64,000 nucleotides of DNA, taken from Chloroflexi bacterium TSY. Lineage in GTDB: Bacteria; Chloroflexota; Anaerolineae; Caldilineales; Caldilineaceae. Shown piece after piece: positions 17,419 through 25,458 of this stretch. Position numbers and translations under genes: made by a program. The notes beneath the pieces are model-generated. The model saw only the letters and a list, made by a program, of their open reading frames with translations. It made no database searches and was not told the DNA's origin. The stretch is taken from the NCBI GenBank assembly GCA_019217005.1, contig JAHBNG010000004.1:62001-126000 (forward strand), read 5' to 3'. Numbering within the stretch: position 1 is the first letter of the stretch; every line of letters starts with the position of its first letter.

Positions 17419-18005
17419 TGAACGATTTTTCGCGGCATGAATATGAGCGGTTTCTCTATACGCTCGAACAGACTTATGCTGAGATTCAATCATCATCTCA
17501 GCACTTCTATACTGTAAGCCGTATGGCTGGTCAGACCTGAGAGAGTGTTTTAAAAGGTGAGATCAGAGCCGGTTGAGTCACGAAGTGGTATCGAAACCAG
17601 CGTTTGCGGGTGGACCCGTTTGGTTTCGATACCACTTCGTGACTCAACCGGCGTTTGCTAGTTCTTTCGGTAGACTTTTAAAACACGCTCTGAGGAAGCG
17701 TCTTCTTTCGTAATGGCATGGAATTACGCGTTTTCGAGTTGGTTGACTTAGCCGATGGTGAAATTCAAGAGTACAGCTACACCGTATTCCATCAAGGCGA
17801 GCGCGTGCGCTGGTATGATCCACAACCACATCCCGAGAATCCAGACTTGGCGGCCAACTTTCCTCATCATCGACACGAGCCGCCGGATATCAAGCACAAT
17901 CGACGGCCAGCACCAGGCATTCGTTTTGAAACCACAAACCTGGCCACCCTAATTCAAGATTGTATAGAATTGGGAAACTCTCTGACTGAGAGCGGAAACG
18001 AATAA
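17415..18005 (+). pseudogene. TumE/DUF6516-like toxin gene interrupted by a palindromic element
   Basis: The 5' part (17415-17540, 41 residues, MMNDFSRHEYERFLYTLEQ...) ends at a TGA formed at the border of the 160-base palindrome. The 3' part resumes in the same frame at 17694 as GSVFFRNGMELRVFEL, then DGEIQEYSYTVFHQ, RWYDPQPHPE and FPHHRHEP. Those are the hallmarks of the TumE (DUF6516) toxin family: a hydrophobic strand pair, a YSYH-like motif and a His-rich PHH(K/R)H motif. Together the parts have a family-typical length of about 145 residues. An ATG at 17718 could still give a shorter 95-residue product. The toxin is probably inactive (inference). Confidence 0.65.
17536..17695. mobile_element. 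160-bp nested palindrome inserted in the toxin gene
   Basis: The outer arms are 21 bases long (17536-17556 and 17675-17695, two mismatches) and the inner arms 32 bases (17568-17599 and 17621-17652, perfect), around a loop with a further CGGGT/ACCCG pair. It has no coding capacity. It separates two halves of one protein motif series, so it behaves as an inserted MITE-like element. I could not identify a clear target duplication. Confidence 0.75.
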
Positions 18006-18049
18006 TCATCGAATCACCAATACCCATAGCATTGCACAGTTAGCATCAT

Positions 18050-18091
18050 AAATATGGGCGGAGCCAACAATGGTTCCGCCCATATTTTTTT
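18050..18091 (+). terminator. Rho-independent terminator after the toxin locus
   Basis: A 17-base stem with one mismatch (AAATATGGGCGGAGCCA at 18050-18066 pairing with 18071-18087), a 4-base loop and a run of T on the plus strand. It lies 45 bases after the toxin frame ends, as expected for the end of that operon. Confidence 0.85.
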
Positions 18092-18576
18092 CACAAGCTA
18101 TGTTGACTCAGGGATTTAATCTAGATTTAAAGTACCAAGCAAATGTTTCAGATGGTCGAGCATTCTTTTAAGTCGGATTTCAAGTGGAGATTGGAGGAAA
18201 ATCGTAAAATGAGAGCCGATAGTTAGATGATTCCGTACCAGATTGGAAAAGGCCGTGTCATATGAGATGGGGCTATAGTCGACGGTTCGTCTACAAAGTG
18301 ACAGTCACTTCACGAAGATGCGTGCAGAATGGTTGGAAATCACAACCCGCTTGAGCGAAAAGTGACTGTCACTTGGCCGAAAGGATGACCAACGCCTGAG
18401 ATGGTCATTCAAAATGGCGCAGATAATTGTGAATTGTGAAGTGTAATTGAGGATTTTTAATGAAGGATCTTGGAATCTGTGGGGGTACTTTGACAATTGA
18501 GGCACTTGTGAAGTGGCACAAGTGATGCTGATTTCTCCCCAGCGACCAGACAACAAAATAACAGGAGGTGTACCTG
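18092..18576. other. Intergenic region upstream of the DUF1800 gene
   Basis: About 480 bases without a supported gene. It contains the paired palindromes at 18296-18374 and a small hairpin CACTTGTG/CACAAGTG at 18503-18524, and presumably the promoter of the DUF1800/DUF1501 pair, which I cannot place with confidence. Confidence 0.5.
18296..18374. repeat. Inverted pair of 15-bp palindromes
   Basis: AAGTGACAGTCACTT (18296-18310) is itself a palindrome around a central A; its exact reverse complement AAGTGACTGTCACTT lies at 18360-18374. The pair could fold as one long stem or two small ones. It might be an operator for the downstream genes or a small repeat element. Confidence 0.55.
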
Positions 18577-20319
18577 ATGAATCGAAAAGGGTTTTTGACA
18601 CTTGATGCAACAACAAAAGTAGACAACATTTCTCCATATCAAACGCCAAGTCTCGGCCATGTGACGCGCAAAACAAACCTGACTGAGCAACAGCTCGCTT
18701 CCCGTTTTCTGGCCCAAGCCACACTGGGACCGACGCTGAATGACATCAATGATGTGACCAACATGGGCATTGAGGCATGGGTCGACAAGCAGTTTGGCGT
18801 TTCCAAAACGGAGACGCTCACCTACATGTGGGACGTCATCGACAAAGTGTATCGCGTCGAAGACGTGCCGCTGCTTAGTCCGACACCCTTTCGCTGGGTG
18901 TGGTGGCAGGCGGTGATGACGGGTAAGGATCTGCTGCGGCAGCGGGTGGCGATGGCATTGAGCGAGATTTTCGTCATCTCAACCAGAACCGATCTATTGG
19001 AAGATGTGAGTACTGCTGTTGCCTACTTCTATGATTTGTTGATCAGCCACGCCTTTGGCAACTTTCGTGATCTGCTCTACGACGTAACTCTCAGCCCTGG
19101 CATGGGCTATTATCTGAGCCACGCCAGCAACCGCAAATCAGACCCCGCCACCAATCGGTATCCTGACGAAAACTATGCCCGCGAAGTGATGCAGCTTTTC
19201 TCCATTGGTCTCTTTGAGCTGAACATTGACGGCACACACAAGCTGGACGGAAACGGCAATGCCATCCCCACCTATGACAACTTGGTCATTTCGGAGTTCG
19301 CCAAAATTTTTACGGGTTTGACCTATCAATCGTCTGTTCTGTGGGAAGAAGAGGAGATTGATCCCACAACAGAAGAGGGATTTATTTATGCGGAAATGGC
19401 CTATGACAATGGCTCAAAGCCCATGCAGATGGTTGAAAATATGCACGAACCAGGAGAGAAACGCCTCTTGAATGATTTTGTTGTGCCTGCCGGTCAAACA
19501 GGGATGAAAGATATCAATGACGCGGTTGACAATCTGTTTAATCATCCCAACGTCGGTCCCTTTATTGCACGATTGCTGATTCAACGGTTGGTCAAATCCA
19601 ATCCATCGTCAGGCTACATTGCTCGTGTGGCCACCAGTTTTAACGACAGCGGAAGTGGTGTCCGGGGCGATATGAAGGCCGTTGTCAAAGCGATTTTGCT
19701 GGACGAGGAGGCTCGAGATCCTGCCTATATGAATGAACCCACCCATGGGATGCTGCGCGAACCCTTCGTGCGCTACGTTCAGTTGTGTCGTGCATTTGAG
19801 GCAGAAAACGAAGGAGGTGAAAATCTGTTTTACAACTTTGCCGACTATCAGGAGGAGCAACTTGGGCAATACCCTTTTGCTTCGCCCAGTGTATTCAATT
19901 TTTTCTCACCAGATTTCAAACCACTTGGTCCTTTGGAGCAGGCTGGGATCAATGCCCCAGAGTTCCAAATCATGACCAGTGTCTCCGCTGTGAAACTCGC
20001 CAACTTCTGGGAAGATGCTGTTTTTGAAGGCGACTTGATGAGCATGCCTGAATATACAGACGAGCCAGAAGAGAAGATGCCTGGTATTTCAGAAGTGGTG
20101 CTTGACCTGACTCACTACGAGGCAATGGAAGGCAATGTCAATGCTCTGATTGATCGGCTAGATCTGCTGCTCACGTATGGATCGATGTCGAATGAGATGC
20201 GCAATCTTATGACCTCTACCCTGACCAGTCTGTACAACCAGGAAGAGGAATGGGAAGAAGTTATTCGATTTGCCATCGTACTCTTTATGAATTGCCCAGA
20301 ATATGCAATTTTAAAATAG
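18577..20319 (+). CDS. DUF1800 family protein
   Basis: A 580-residue protein of the DUF1800 family, recognised by ARFLAQATLGPTLNDI-like and EAWVDKQF segments near the start, then RQRVAMALSEIFVIS, LYDVTLSPGMGYYLSHASNRK, NYAREVMQLFSIGLFELN and VFNFFSPDF. Its biochemical role is unknown; in known genomes the family sits next to a DUF1501 gene, as here (64 bases downstream). No classical signal peptide is obvious. The start at 18577 follows AGGAGGTG with ideal spacing, so it is preferred to an upstream GTG. Confidence 0.9.
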   Translation: MNRKGFLTLDATTKVDNISPYQTPSLGHVTRKTNLTEQQLASRFLAQATLGPTLNDINDVTNMGIEAWVDKQFGVSKTETLTYMWDVIDKVYRVEDVPLLSPTPFRWVWWQAVMTGKDLLRQRVAMALSEIFVISTRTDLLEDVSTAVAYFYDLLISHAFGNFRDLLYDVTLSPGMGYYLSHASNRKSDPATNRYPDENYAREVMQLFSIGLFELNIDGTHKLDGNGNAIPTYDNLVISEFAKIFTGLTYQSSVLWEEEEIDPTTEEGFIYAEMAYDNGSKPMQMVENMHEPGEKRLLNDFVVPAGQTGMKDINDAVDNLFNHPNVGPFIARLLIQRLVKSNPSSGYIARVATSFNDSGSGVRGDMKAVVKAILLDEEARDPAYMNEPTHGMLREPFVRYVQLCRAFEAENEGGENLFYNFADYQEEQLGQYPFASPSVFNFFSPDFKPLGPLEQAGINAPEFQIMTSVSAVKLANFWEDAVFEGDLMSMPEYTDEPEEKMPGISEVVLDLTHYEAMEGNVNALIDRLDLLLTYGSMSNEMRNLMTSTLTSLYNQEEEWEEVIRFAIVLFMNCPEYAILK

Positions 20320-20382
20320 CTATCGGCTGTCAGCTGATAGCTAGTCACTGACAGCTATTGGCCAAGATAAGGAACAAGAAAT

Positions 20383-22068
20383 ATGAGAAGAAAAATTACC
20401 CGCCGTCGATTCTTGGGAGAAGCATCCTGTGCTGCCGTCGGTTCGGCCTCCCTATTCTCGACGCTACTCAATATGAAAATGGTCAACGCAATTGCCAAAC
20501 ATGACGCCATGACTGCTGACAATGGAATCGCTTTGAATGAGACAGCAGAAGGCGAGGCCGATGACTATAAAGCGCTGATCTGTCTCTTTTTGGCAGGTGG
20601 CAACGATTCGTTCAACATGCTGGTGCCAACTGGCAGTGCAGAATATGCCGAGTACAAGACAGTTCGCTCCGATCTAGCCCTGTCCCAGGCAACCTTGTTG
20701 CCCTTAAAAGACAGCGCTACGGATGGCCGCACCTTTGGCGTGCATCCTTCGATGCCAGAGGTGCAGCAACTGTACAATAACGACAATCTGGCTTTTGTGG
20801 CCAATGTCGGTACGTTGGTGGAGCCAACGACCAAGCAAGGCTTTGAGTCTGGGGCCGCCAATCTTCCTGTTGGTCTCTTTTCTCATATTGACCAGATCGC
20901 CCATTGGCAAACCTCTGTGCCAGACAAACGCACGAGCATTGGCTGGGGCGGACGTACGGCTGACCTGTTGAAGAGCTTGAACACCAACCAAGACATTTCA
21001 ATGAACATTTCACTCTCCGGCACCAACACCTTTCAGGCTGGAACCACGATGGTTGATTATGCAATTGAACCACACGGGAACGGCAGCTTGGGCATCCATG
21101 GGTTTGACTATCCGCGAGGTGCCCTCGATGTCTTGAAAAAATCGGCCCTCGAGAGTATGCTTGATCTGGAATATCGAAACCTTTTTGAGCAAACGTTTGT
21201 CAATACGACTCGCACGGCGCTCAACAATCACACCCAATTTTCCAGCGCCATTGCGAGCATTCCGACATTTACCACCCAATTCTCGCCGAATCCAATTTCA
21301 CAATCATTTCAGATGGTTGCCAAAACCATCGCCGCCCGGCAATCGTTGGGCTTCAAACGGCAAACTTTCTTCATTCTCTTTGGTGGCTGGGATCATCACG
21401 ATGAGGTTCTCAACAATCAACTGGCTATGCTTTCTGTCATCAGCAAAGGATTAAGAGAGTTTTATGACGTTTTGGTTGAGCTAGGCGTACAAAACAAGGT
21501 GACGACCTTTACCGCTAGCGATTTCGGTCGGACACTCTCTTCAAATGGGCGCGGTAGCGATCATGCCTGGGGTGGCAACCACATGGTCATGGGTGGTGAT
21601 GTGAAGGGTGGTCAGATCTATGGGAACTATCCGAATCTCTATGTGGATAATCCGCTCGATGTAGGACGAGGCAGCCTGATTCCAACCATCTCTTGTGACG
21701 AATACTTTGCTGAGTTGGCCGACTGGTTTGGTGTAGCTCGCTCCGATTTATCAAGCGTCTTTCCAAATATCGGGCGCTTCTATGACACATCGGCCAGGAA
21801 TCTTCCTGTTGGCTTCATGAACCGCCATACAGTACCATCCGATACACCATCAACGACGCCAACACCAACTGCTACACCTCTGCCAGGGACTGTTCAAACG
21901 CCAGAGCCAACGGAGGTGCCAAAACCAGAAGAGCCGTTAGAACTGCCAGATAAGACACATCTTCCGCTGATCAAAAATGCGAGCGGCCCGTTGTTCCCGA
22001 CAACGACCGGCATTATTGCATTGACCGCCGGCGCAGTTGCGCTGCGTAAGCGACGGACAAACGGGTAA
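20383..22068 (+). CDS. DUF1501 family secreted protein with Tat signal and C-terminal anchor
   Basis: A 561-residue protein. The N-terminus MRRKITRRRFLGEA is a twin-arginine (RRxFLG) signal followed by a hydrophobic stretch. The body has LFLAGGNDSFNML, ANVGTLVEP, FGGWDHHDE and ASDFGRTLSSNGRGSDHAWGGNHM, the DUF1501 signature related to the alkaline phosphatase/sulfatase fold. A Thr/Pro linker leads to HLPLIKN, then a hydrophobic helix (about 20 residues) and RKRR, resembling a cell-surface anchor. It is the partner of the DUF1800 gene; their joint function is unknown. Confidence 0.9.
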   Translation: MRRKITRRRFLGEASCAAVGSASLFSTLLNMKMVNAIAKHDAMTADNGIALNETAEGEADDYKALICLFLAGGNDSFNMLVPTGSAEYAEYKTVRSDLALSQATLLPLKDSATDGRTFGVHPSMPEVQQLYNNDNLAFVANVGTLVEPTTKQGFESGAANLPVGLFSHIDQIAHWQTSVPDKRTSIGWGGRTADLLKSLNTNQDISMNISLSGTNTFQAGTTMVDYAIEPHGNGSLGIHGFDYPRGALDVLKKSALESMLDLEYRNLFEQTFVNTTRTALNNHTQFSSAIASIPTFTTQFSPNPISQSFQMVAKTIAARQSLGFKRQTFFILFGGWDHHDEVLNNQLAMLSVISKGLREFYDVLVELGVQNKVTTFTASDFGRTLSSNGRGSDHAWGGNHMVMGGDVKGGQIYGNYPNLYVDNPLDVGRGSLIPTISCDEYFAELADWFGVARSDLSSVFPNIGRFYDTSARNLPVGFMNRHTVPSDTPSTTPTPTATPLPGTVQTPEPTEVPKPEEPLELPDKTHLPLIKNASGPLFPTTTGIIALTAGAVALRKRRTNG

Positions 22069-22428
22069 GCTTAATCTCCTGTCAAGCATTTGAAAGGAAT
22101 GTAGGATCAATAGCGTCTTTAAAATCAGGTATAAATATAACAACCGCAGTATAGATACCGGTCGCAGTTAAACAGAGTCGCATCTGAGGTTGCTCTCTTA
22201 ACAAAAGCAGGGGTAGATTTTGGATCCGACCGATGCTGACAAATATGCTGCTGTAGAGTATACTATGCACCGCCATAGATGGTGACAAGCGTCTGCTTTG
22301 TGAAGAGAATAAATTCGACGACTCTCAATGAAGTGTTTTGTCAGAAAAATTGTGATAGCTTCAGACAAACCAGGTTTCTGAGAGAAACCTGGTTTGTACA
22401 CCCTTCACAACTTACCTGGCAGAACAGT
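22069..22428. other. Intergenic region with hairpins before the IS630 remnant
   Basis: About 360 bases without a supported gene. It carries a perfect 15-base stem (22365-22379 with 22383-22397, AAACCAGGTTTCT type) and a second IS end-like sequence, AAGTGTTTTGTCAG, at 22331-22357, matching the terminus of the adjoining IS630 element. Confidence 0.5.
22365..22397. repeat. Perfect hairpin, AAACCAGGTTTCT type
   Basis: Arms of 15 bases (22365-22379 and 22383-22397) around a 3-base loop, with no T-run following. It has the form of a REP-like element of the kind scattered in large genomes. Confidence 0.6.
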
Positions 22429-23663
22429 AGTGTTTTGTCAGATAAGTTATGATACAGGTTGGTTATCAGAATCGGTATCCAAAACAGGATAGAAACGCTG
22501 GAACTTCTGGCGAGCGAGAGCGGGGGTAAATTGCCATTGAATGGTAGCGGATTGTTCATTGCGCTCGTTGACAAGAGCAAGGACAACAGTCTCAAGAAGC
22601 TCTTTGGAATCAATGCGGCGATCAAGAACTTGGCAGTGATAACCGAGAGTTCAATTTCAACCATATTAAGCCAACTCCGTTGACGGGGTATAAACCATCT
22701 GAAAGTGCTGAGCCAGAGCGAAAGCTTCCTCAGGCGAAAAGATGGTGTAGAAGGAACTGGGTGAATGAATGTTGAGATTATCCTGAACAATCTGTAATGA
22801 ATCGGCATCAGGATTGTGTTTCGTTTTGAGATCATGCATGAAGCGAGCATACTCTTGGCCTCTGCGCCGTTCGGTAATCTGAACAACCCGCTGTCCAGTG
22901 TGTGGCTGGTAAGCAATCAAGATGTAACAGATGCCCTTGCGTTCATAGTGATGATCATAGCGCCATTTCTTGCCTGGTTTCATCTCAATCGGCACGATTG
23001 TATCGCCCAAGAGCTGACAAGGTTTTTCATCGTAACACCCACCAGAGAGGATTCTTGGGGTCATAGGGCTGTGCATAGAGGTCCAAGATTTGTTCCATGT
23101 GCCACAAGTATGTAGGTGTTAACTTTCCGATACACCACTGCACCTTCAAATGGGGTTTCAGTTCGTTTTTTTTCAGAATTTCACTCACGGTTTCATGCGA
23201 AATGTCTTCCACAAACTTTAACTCAACCGCTGTGGTTGCTAGCAGCCTTAAAGTCCATCGGCTTCGCCCATCTGGTCCTTTCGTACACGCTAGTGCCGTG
23301 ATTTTGGCTCTGGCTTCGTTACTAATCTCGACTGGTCGTCCGCTTCTTGGCCTCTCTTCTAGGGCTTTGGTTAGCCCTTCCGTCACATATCTTTTGCGGA
23401 TTCGCACCACCGTTGCTCGCGTCACTCCCACTCGTTCCATGATTTCTCTGTCTGTTTTTTCCTCCATCTGACAAGAGCAGAATATGTGCCCTTCTTATCT
23501 TTCTTACGTTCTCTTTTCCTTTTGCCGTTATTCGCCTTAATTCATTTCTGTCTTTATCACTTAGTTTAACTTTATATACTTGCTTCATTTCTCTCTGCCT
23601 CCTCGTTTTTTTAGTCACTTTCTGGCAGAGTTTACCGTATTATAACTTATCTGACAAAACACT
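22429..23663 (-). mobile_element. Decayed IS630-family insertion sequence
   Basis: The ends are AGTGTTTTGTCAGATAAG at 22429 and its inverse ending at 23663, about 27 bases with very few mismatches. The length is about 1.24 kb and it carries one broken transposase. IS630 elements target TA; TA dinucleotides lie next to both ends, but an exact duplication could not be aligned. Confidence 0.75.
22447..23588 (-). pseudogene. IS630-family transposase, frameshifted
   Basis: The N-terminal piece MKQVYKVKLSDKDRNELRRI is followed by a helix-turn-helix piece (EIMERVGVTRATVVRIRKRY, RPRSGRPVEIS). The DDE-domain piece has CYDEKPCQLLGD, LQIVQDNLNIHS, then WLNMVEIELSV and a C-terminal QRFYPVLD. These segments lie in different frames, so at least three frameshifts separate them. 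The order and spacing match an intact IS630 transposase of about 350-380 residues. It is not expected to be active. Confidence 0.85.
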
Positions 23664-23670
23664 TAGTGCT

Positions 23671-23741
23671 TATCCGAAAAGTTCTGTAACGATGGATTCT
23701 CACTCGAGAAGCTGGTCGGACTCACAACCACTTTTCGGATA
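23671..23741. repeat. 71-bp palindromic repeat, family A copy 2 (extended)
   Basis: TATCCGAAAAGT (23671-23682) pairs perfectly with ACTTTTCGGATA (23730-23741). Similarity with the copy at 53759 continues to about 23815 (GAGCTCTGTATGAAAACATAG) and resumes at 24010-24045, so other repeat DNA seems to be inserted within the longer unit. It begins 7 bases after the IS630 end. Confidence 0.8.
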
Positions 23742-24110
23742 GATTCTAAACTGAGCTCTGTATGAAAACATAGTTTTGCTTCGCCTGGTATAACTGTAGA
23801 AAATAACAGGTTCATCTATAGAGATTATAAGGATTCAGAATATGGGACACAGATGAACACAGATTTCACGGATTTACTCCGAGGAATCCGTGTTCATCCT
23901 GAAAATCCGTGTCCTGCTTTTCAATCCCTATAATGTTTTATGAAAAGTGTGCATACCAACTTTGTGCAGCCAAAGTAATTACTGATTTGCACACTTTCGT
24001 CTGATGAGCGAAAAACCATGTTTTCATCACAACCACAGTATAGGCAAAGCCTGCCTGATTTGTTCGTCTCTATGAGCGGGTGCAGTATATTTGTAGACAG
24101 GAGATAGAGA
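23742..24110. other. Repeat-rich intergenic region
   Basis: About 370 bases without a supported gene. It contains a GGACACAGATGAACACAG-type imperfect palindrome (23846-23922), a hairpin pairing AAAGTGTGCA with TGCACACTTT near 23946-23999, and the flanks of the family A repeat. It appears to be a nest of palindromic elements upstream of the lipase gene. Confidence 0.5.
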
Positions 24111-25066
24111 TGAATCCTAAACTATCCATCCCATTTGGATGCCAATTCAACACAGCTGATGCTGTTGAACTCCTCAGACTAACGCAGGAAGCTCAGAAGA
24201 TCCATTCTCGTTTTAAAGAAGAATCACAAAGTGATTGGGAGACTCTCGAGAGTCTTCATCTTCCAGACTATGGCGAATATGAAATTCTTGTCAATCTGGG
24301 GCGTGCTGAATTCTTAATTGGCCGCTATAAGTGAGTTCCCTTTGGCTTTGTTGCCCGAAAAAACAATCGGATCTATGTTGTCTTTCGCGGTACTGCAACC
24401 GCAGCAGAGTGGATGTCAAATATGCGACAGTTTCATTCAGCTTATTCACGAGTTGAGGATGCGGGCGAGGTCCATCGCGGCTTTCATGCTGTTTACACCA
24501 GACCAGACTTGGGCAACTGGTGGGTACATTGGTTTGGTGGCGTTTTGAATCGAAACAAAAAGAATGATCGACCCTCAATGGCGGATCTAGTGGAACAAGC
24601 ATTGAATGATGTTGAACTAACCTCTGATATGCAATGCTTTGTGACGGGACACAGCCTCGGAGGCGCGCTAGCAACGTTATCCGCTCTCCATATCTCTCAA
24701 AAGACCCAATTTTTCGATCCGATCCTTTATACATTCGCCAACCCACGGGCCGGAGATGGTGATTTTGCCGCACAGTGCCGAAACCTTACCGCCTATCGTG
24801 TCTTTAACAGCGAAGATCTGGTCCCAAATTTGCCTTTACCAACTCTGAAACTCTTTGCGAAAGTTCCCAAAGAAACCTCCGTTGAGCAAGAGTACAAATT
24901 GCTGGGTCTTCTGCCCTCGCAGGGGTATGAACATGTTGGAGATGCTGTTGTCTTTACCGATAGTCGAGGTACGATTCCAGCAAACCACGTCATTGCATCG
25001 TATTTGGACGTCTTGAGCAAGATTCACGCGGCTGAACAAGCCGGTGCTCAAATCGTGCGTCAATAA
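24111..25066 (+). pseudogene. Class 3 lipase with an internal TGA stop
   Basis: One continuous frame is interrupted by a single TGA at 24332-24334. Before it: MNPKLSIPFGCQFNTADAV...EFLIGRYK (74 residues). After it: VPFGFVARKNNRIYVVFRGT (oxyanion region), VHRGFHAVY, VTGHSLGGALA (nucleophile Ser elbow), TFANPRAGD, SEDLVPNLP (catalytic Asp) and a final NHVIASYL His. These are the motifs of the Lipase_3 family, which hydrolyses glycerolipids. AGGAG precedes the ATG. The TGA may be a nonsense mutation (CGA or TGG to TGA) or a sequencing error; no selenocysteine context is apparent. Confidence 0.8.
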
Positions 25067-25458
25067 GGCGTTCGGTTCTCATGATCGAATGAGCTAAATC
25101 CTACTCCGCAACATATTTAGACTTGAGACAATGACCTCCCTCTAAACTCATTCTGCATTGTCTCAAGTCTCAGCGATTTTCCTTCAACTGATCAACCGAT
25201 CGACTCATTGATTCACGTATGTTGCACAACCTCATATAACCCCACTAATCGTTTTCAATCCCATCTATTTTGCAAAACTATATGTAGCTTGATTCGTCTT
25301 CCTCTTTGAAGATAGGTATTGCACTATCGTTAATACTTATTCCTGTGCGCAGGATATGAGCCATCGGAACGATAACCTTTATAAGGATACACATTTCTAT
25401 TACTGCTTTTTGTTGATCGGGGATGAATTATCCATTCATCTCCAGTAAGGAACATTGC
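25067..25458. other. Intergenic region with hairpin
   Basis: About 390 bases without a supported gene. A perfect 15-base inverted repeat (AGACTTGAGACAATG at 25119-25133, inverse at 25156-25170) lies after the lipase gene; it has no T-run. The promoter of the large secreted protein should lie in the second half. Confidence 0.5.
25119..25170. repeat. 15-bp perfect inverted repeat
   Basis: AGACTTGAGACAATG at 25119-25133 and its reverse complement at 25156-25170, with a 22-base loop. It may be a weak terminator-like structure for the lipase gene or a palindromic repeat. Confidence 0.55.

Noticed and set aside
22428..23665. Exact TA target duplication for the IS630 copy
   Set aside because: The TA dinucleotides do not align symmetrically with the ends, so I do not claim a duplication.
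24332..24334. TGA as a selenocysteine codon in the lipase
   Set aside because: No stem-loop resembling a SECIS immediately downstream was seen and lipases of this family have no redox Cys at this place; a mutation is simpler.
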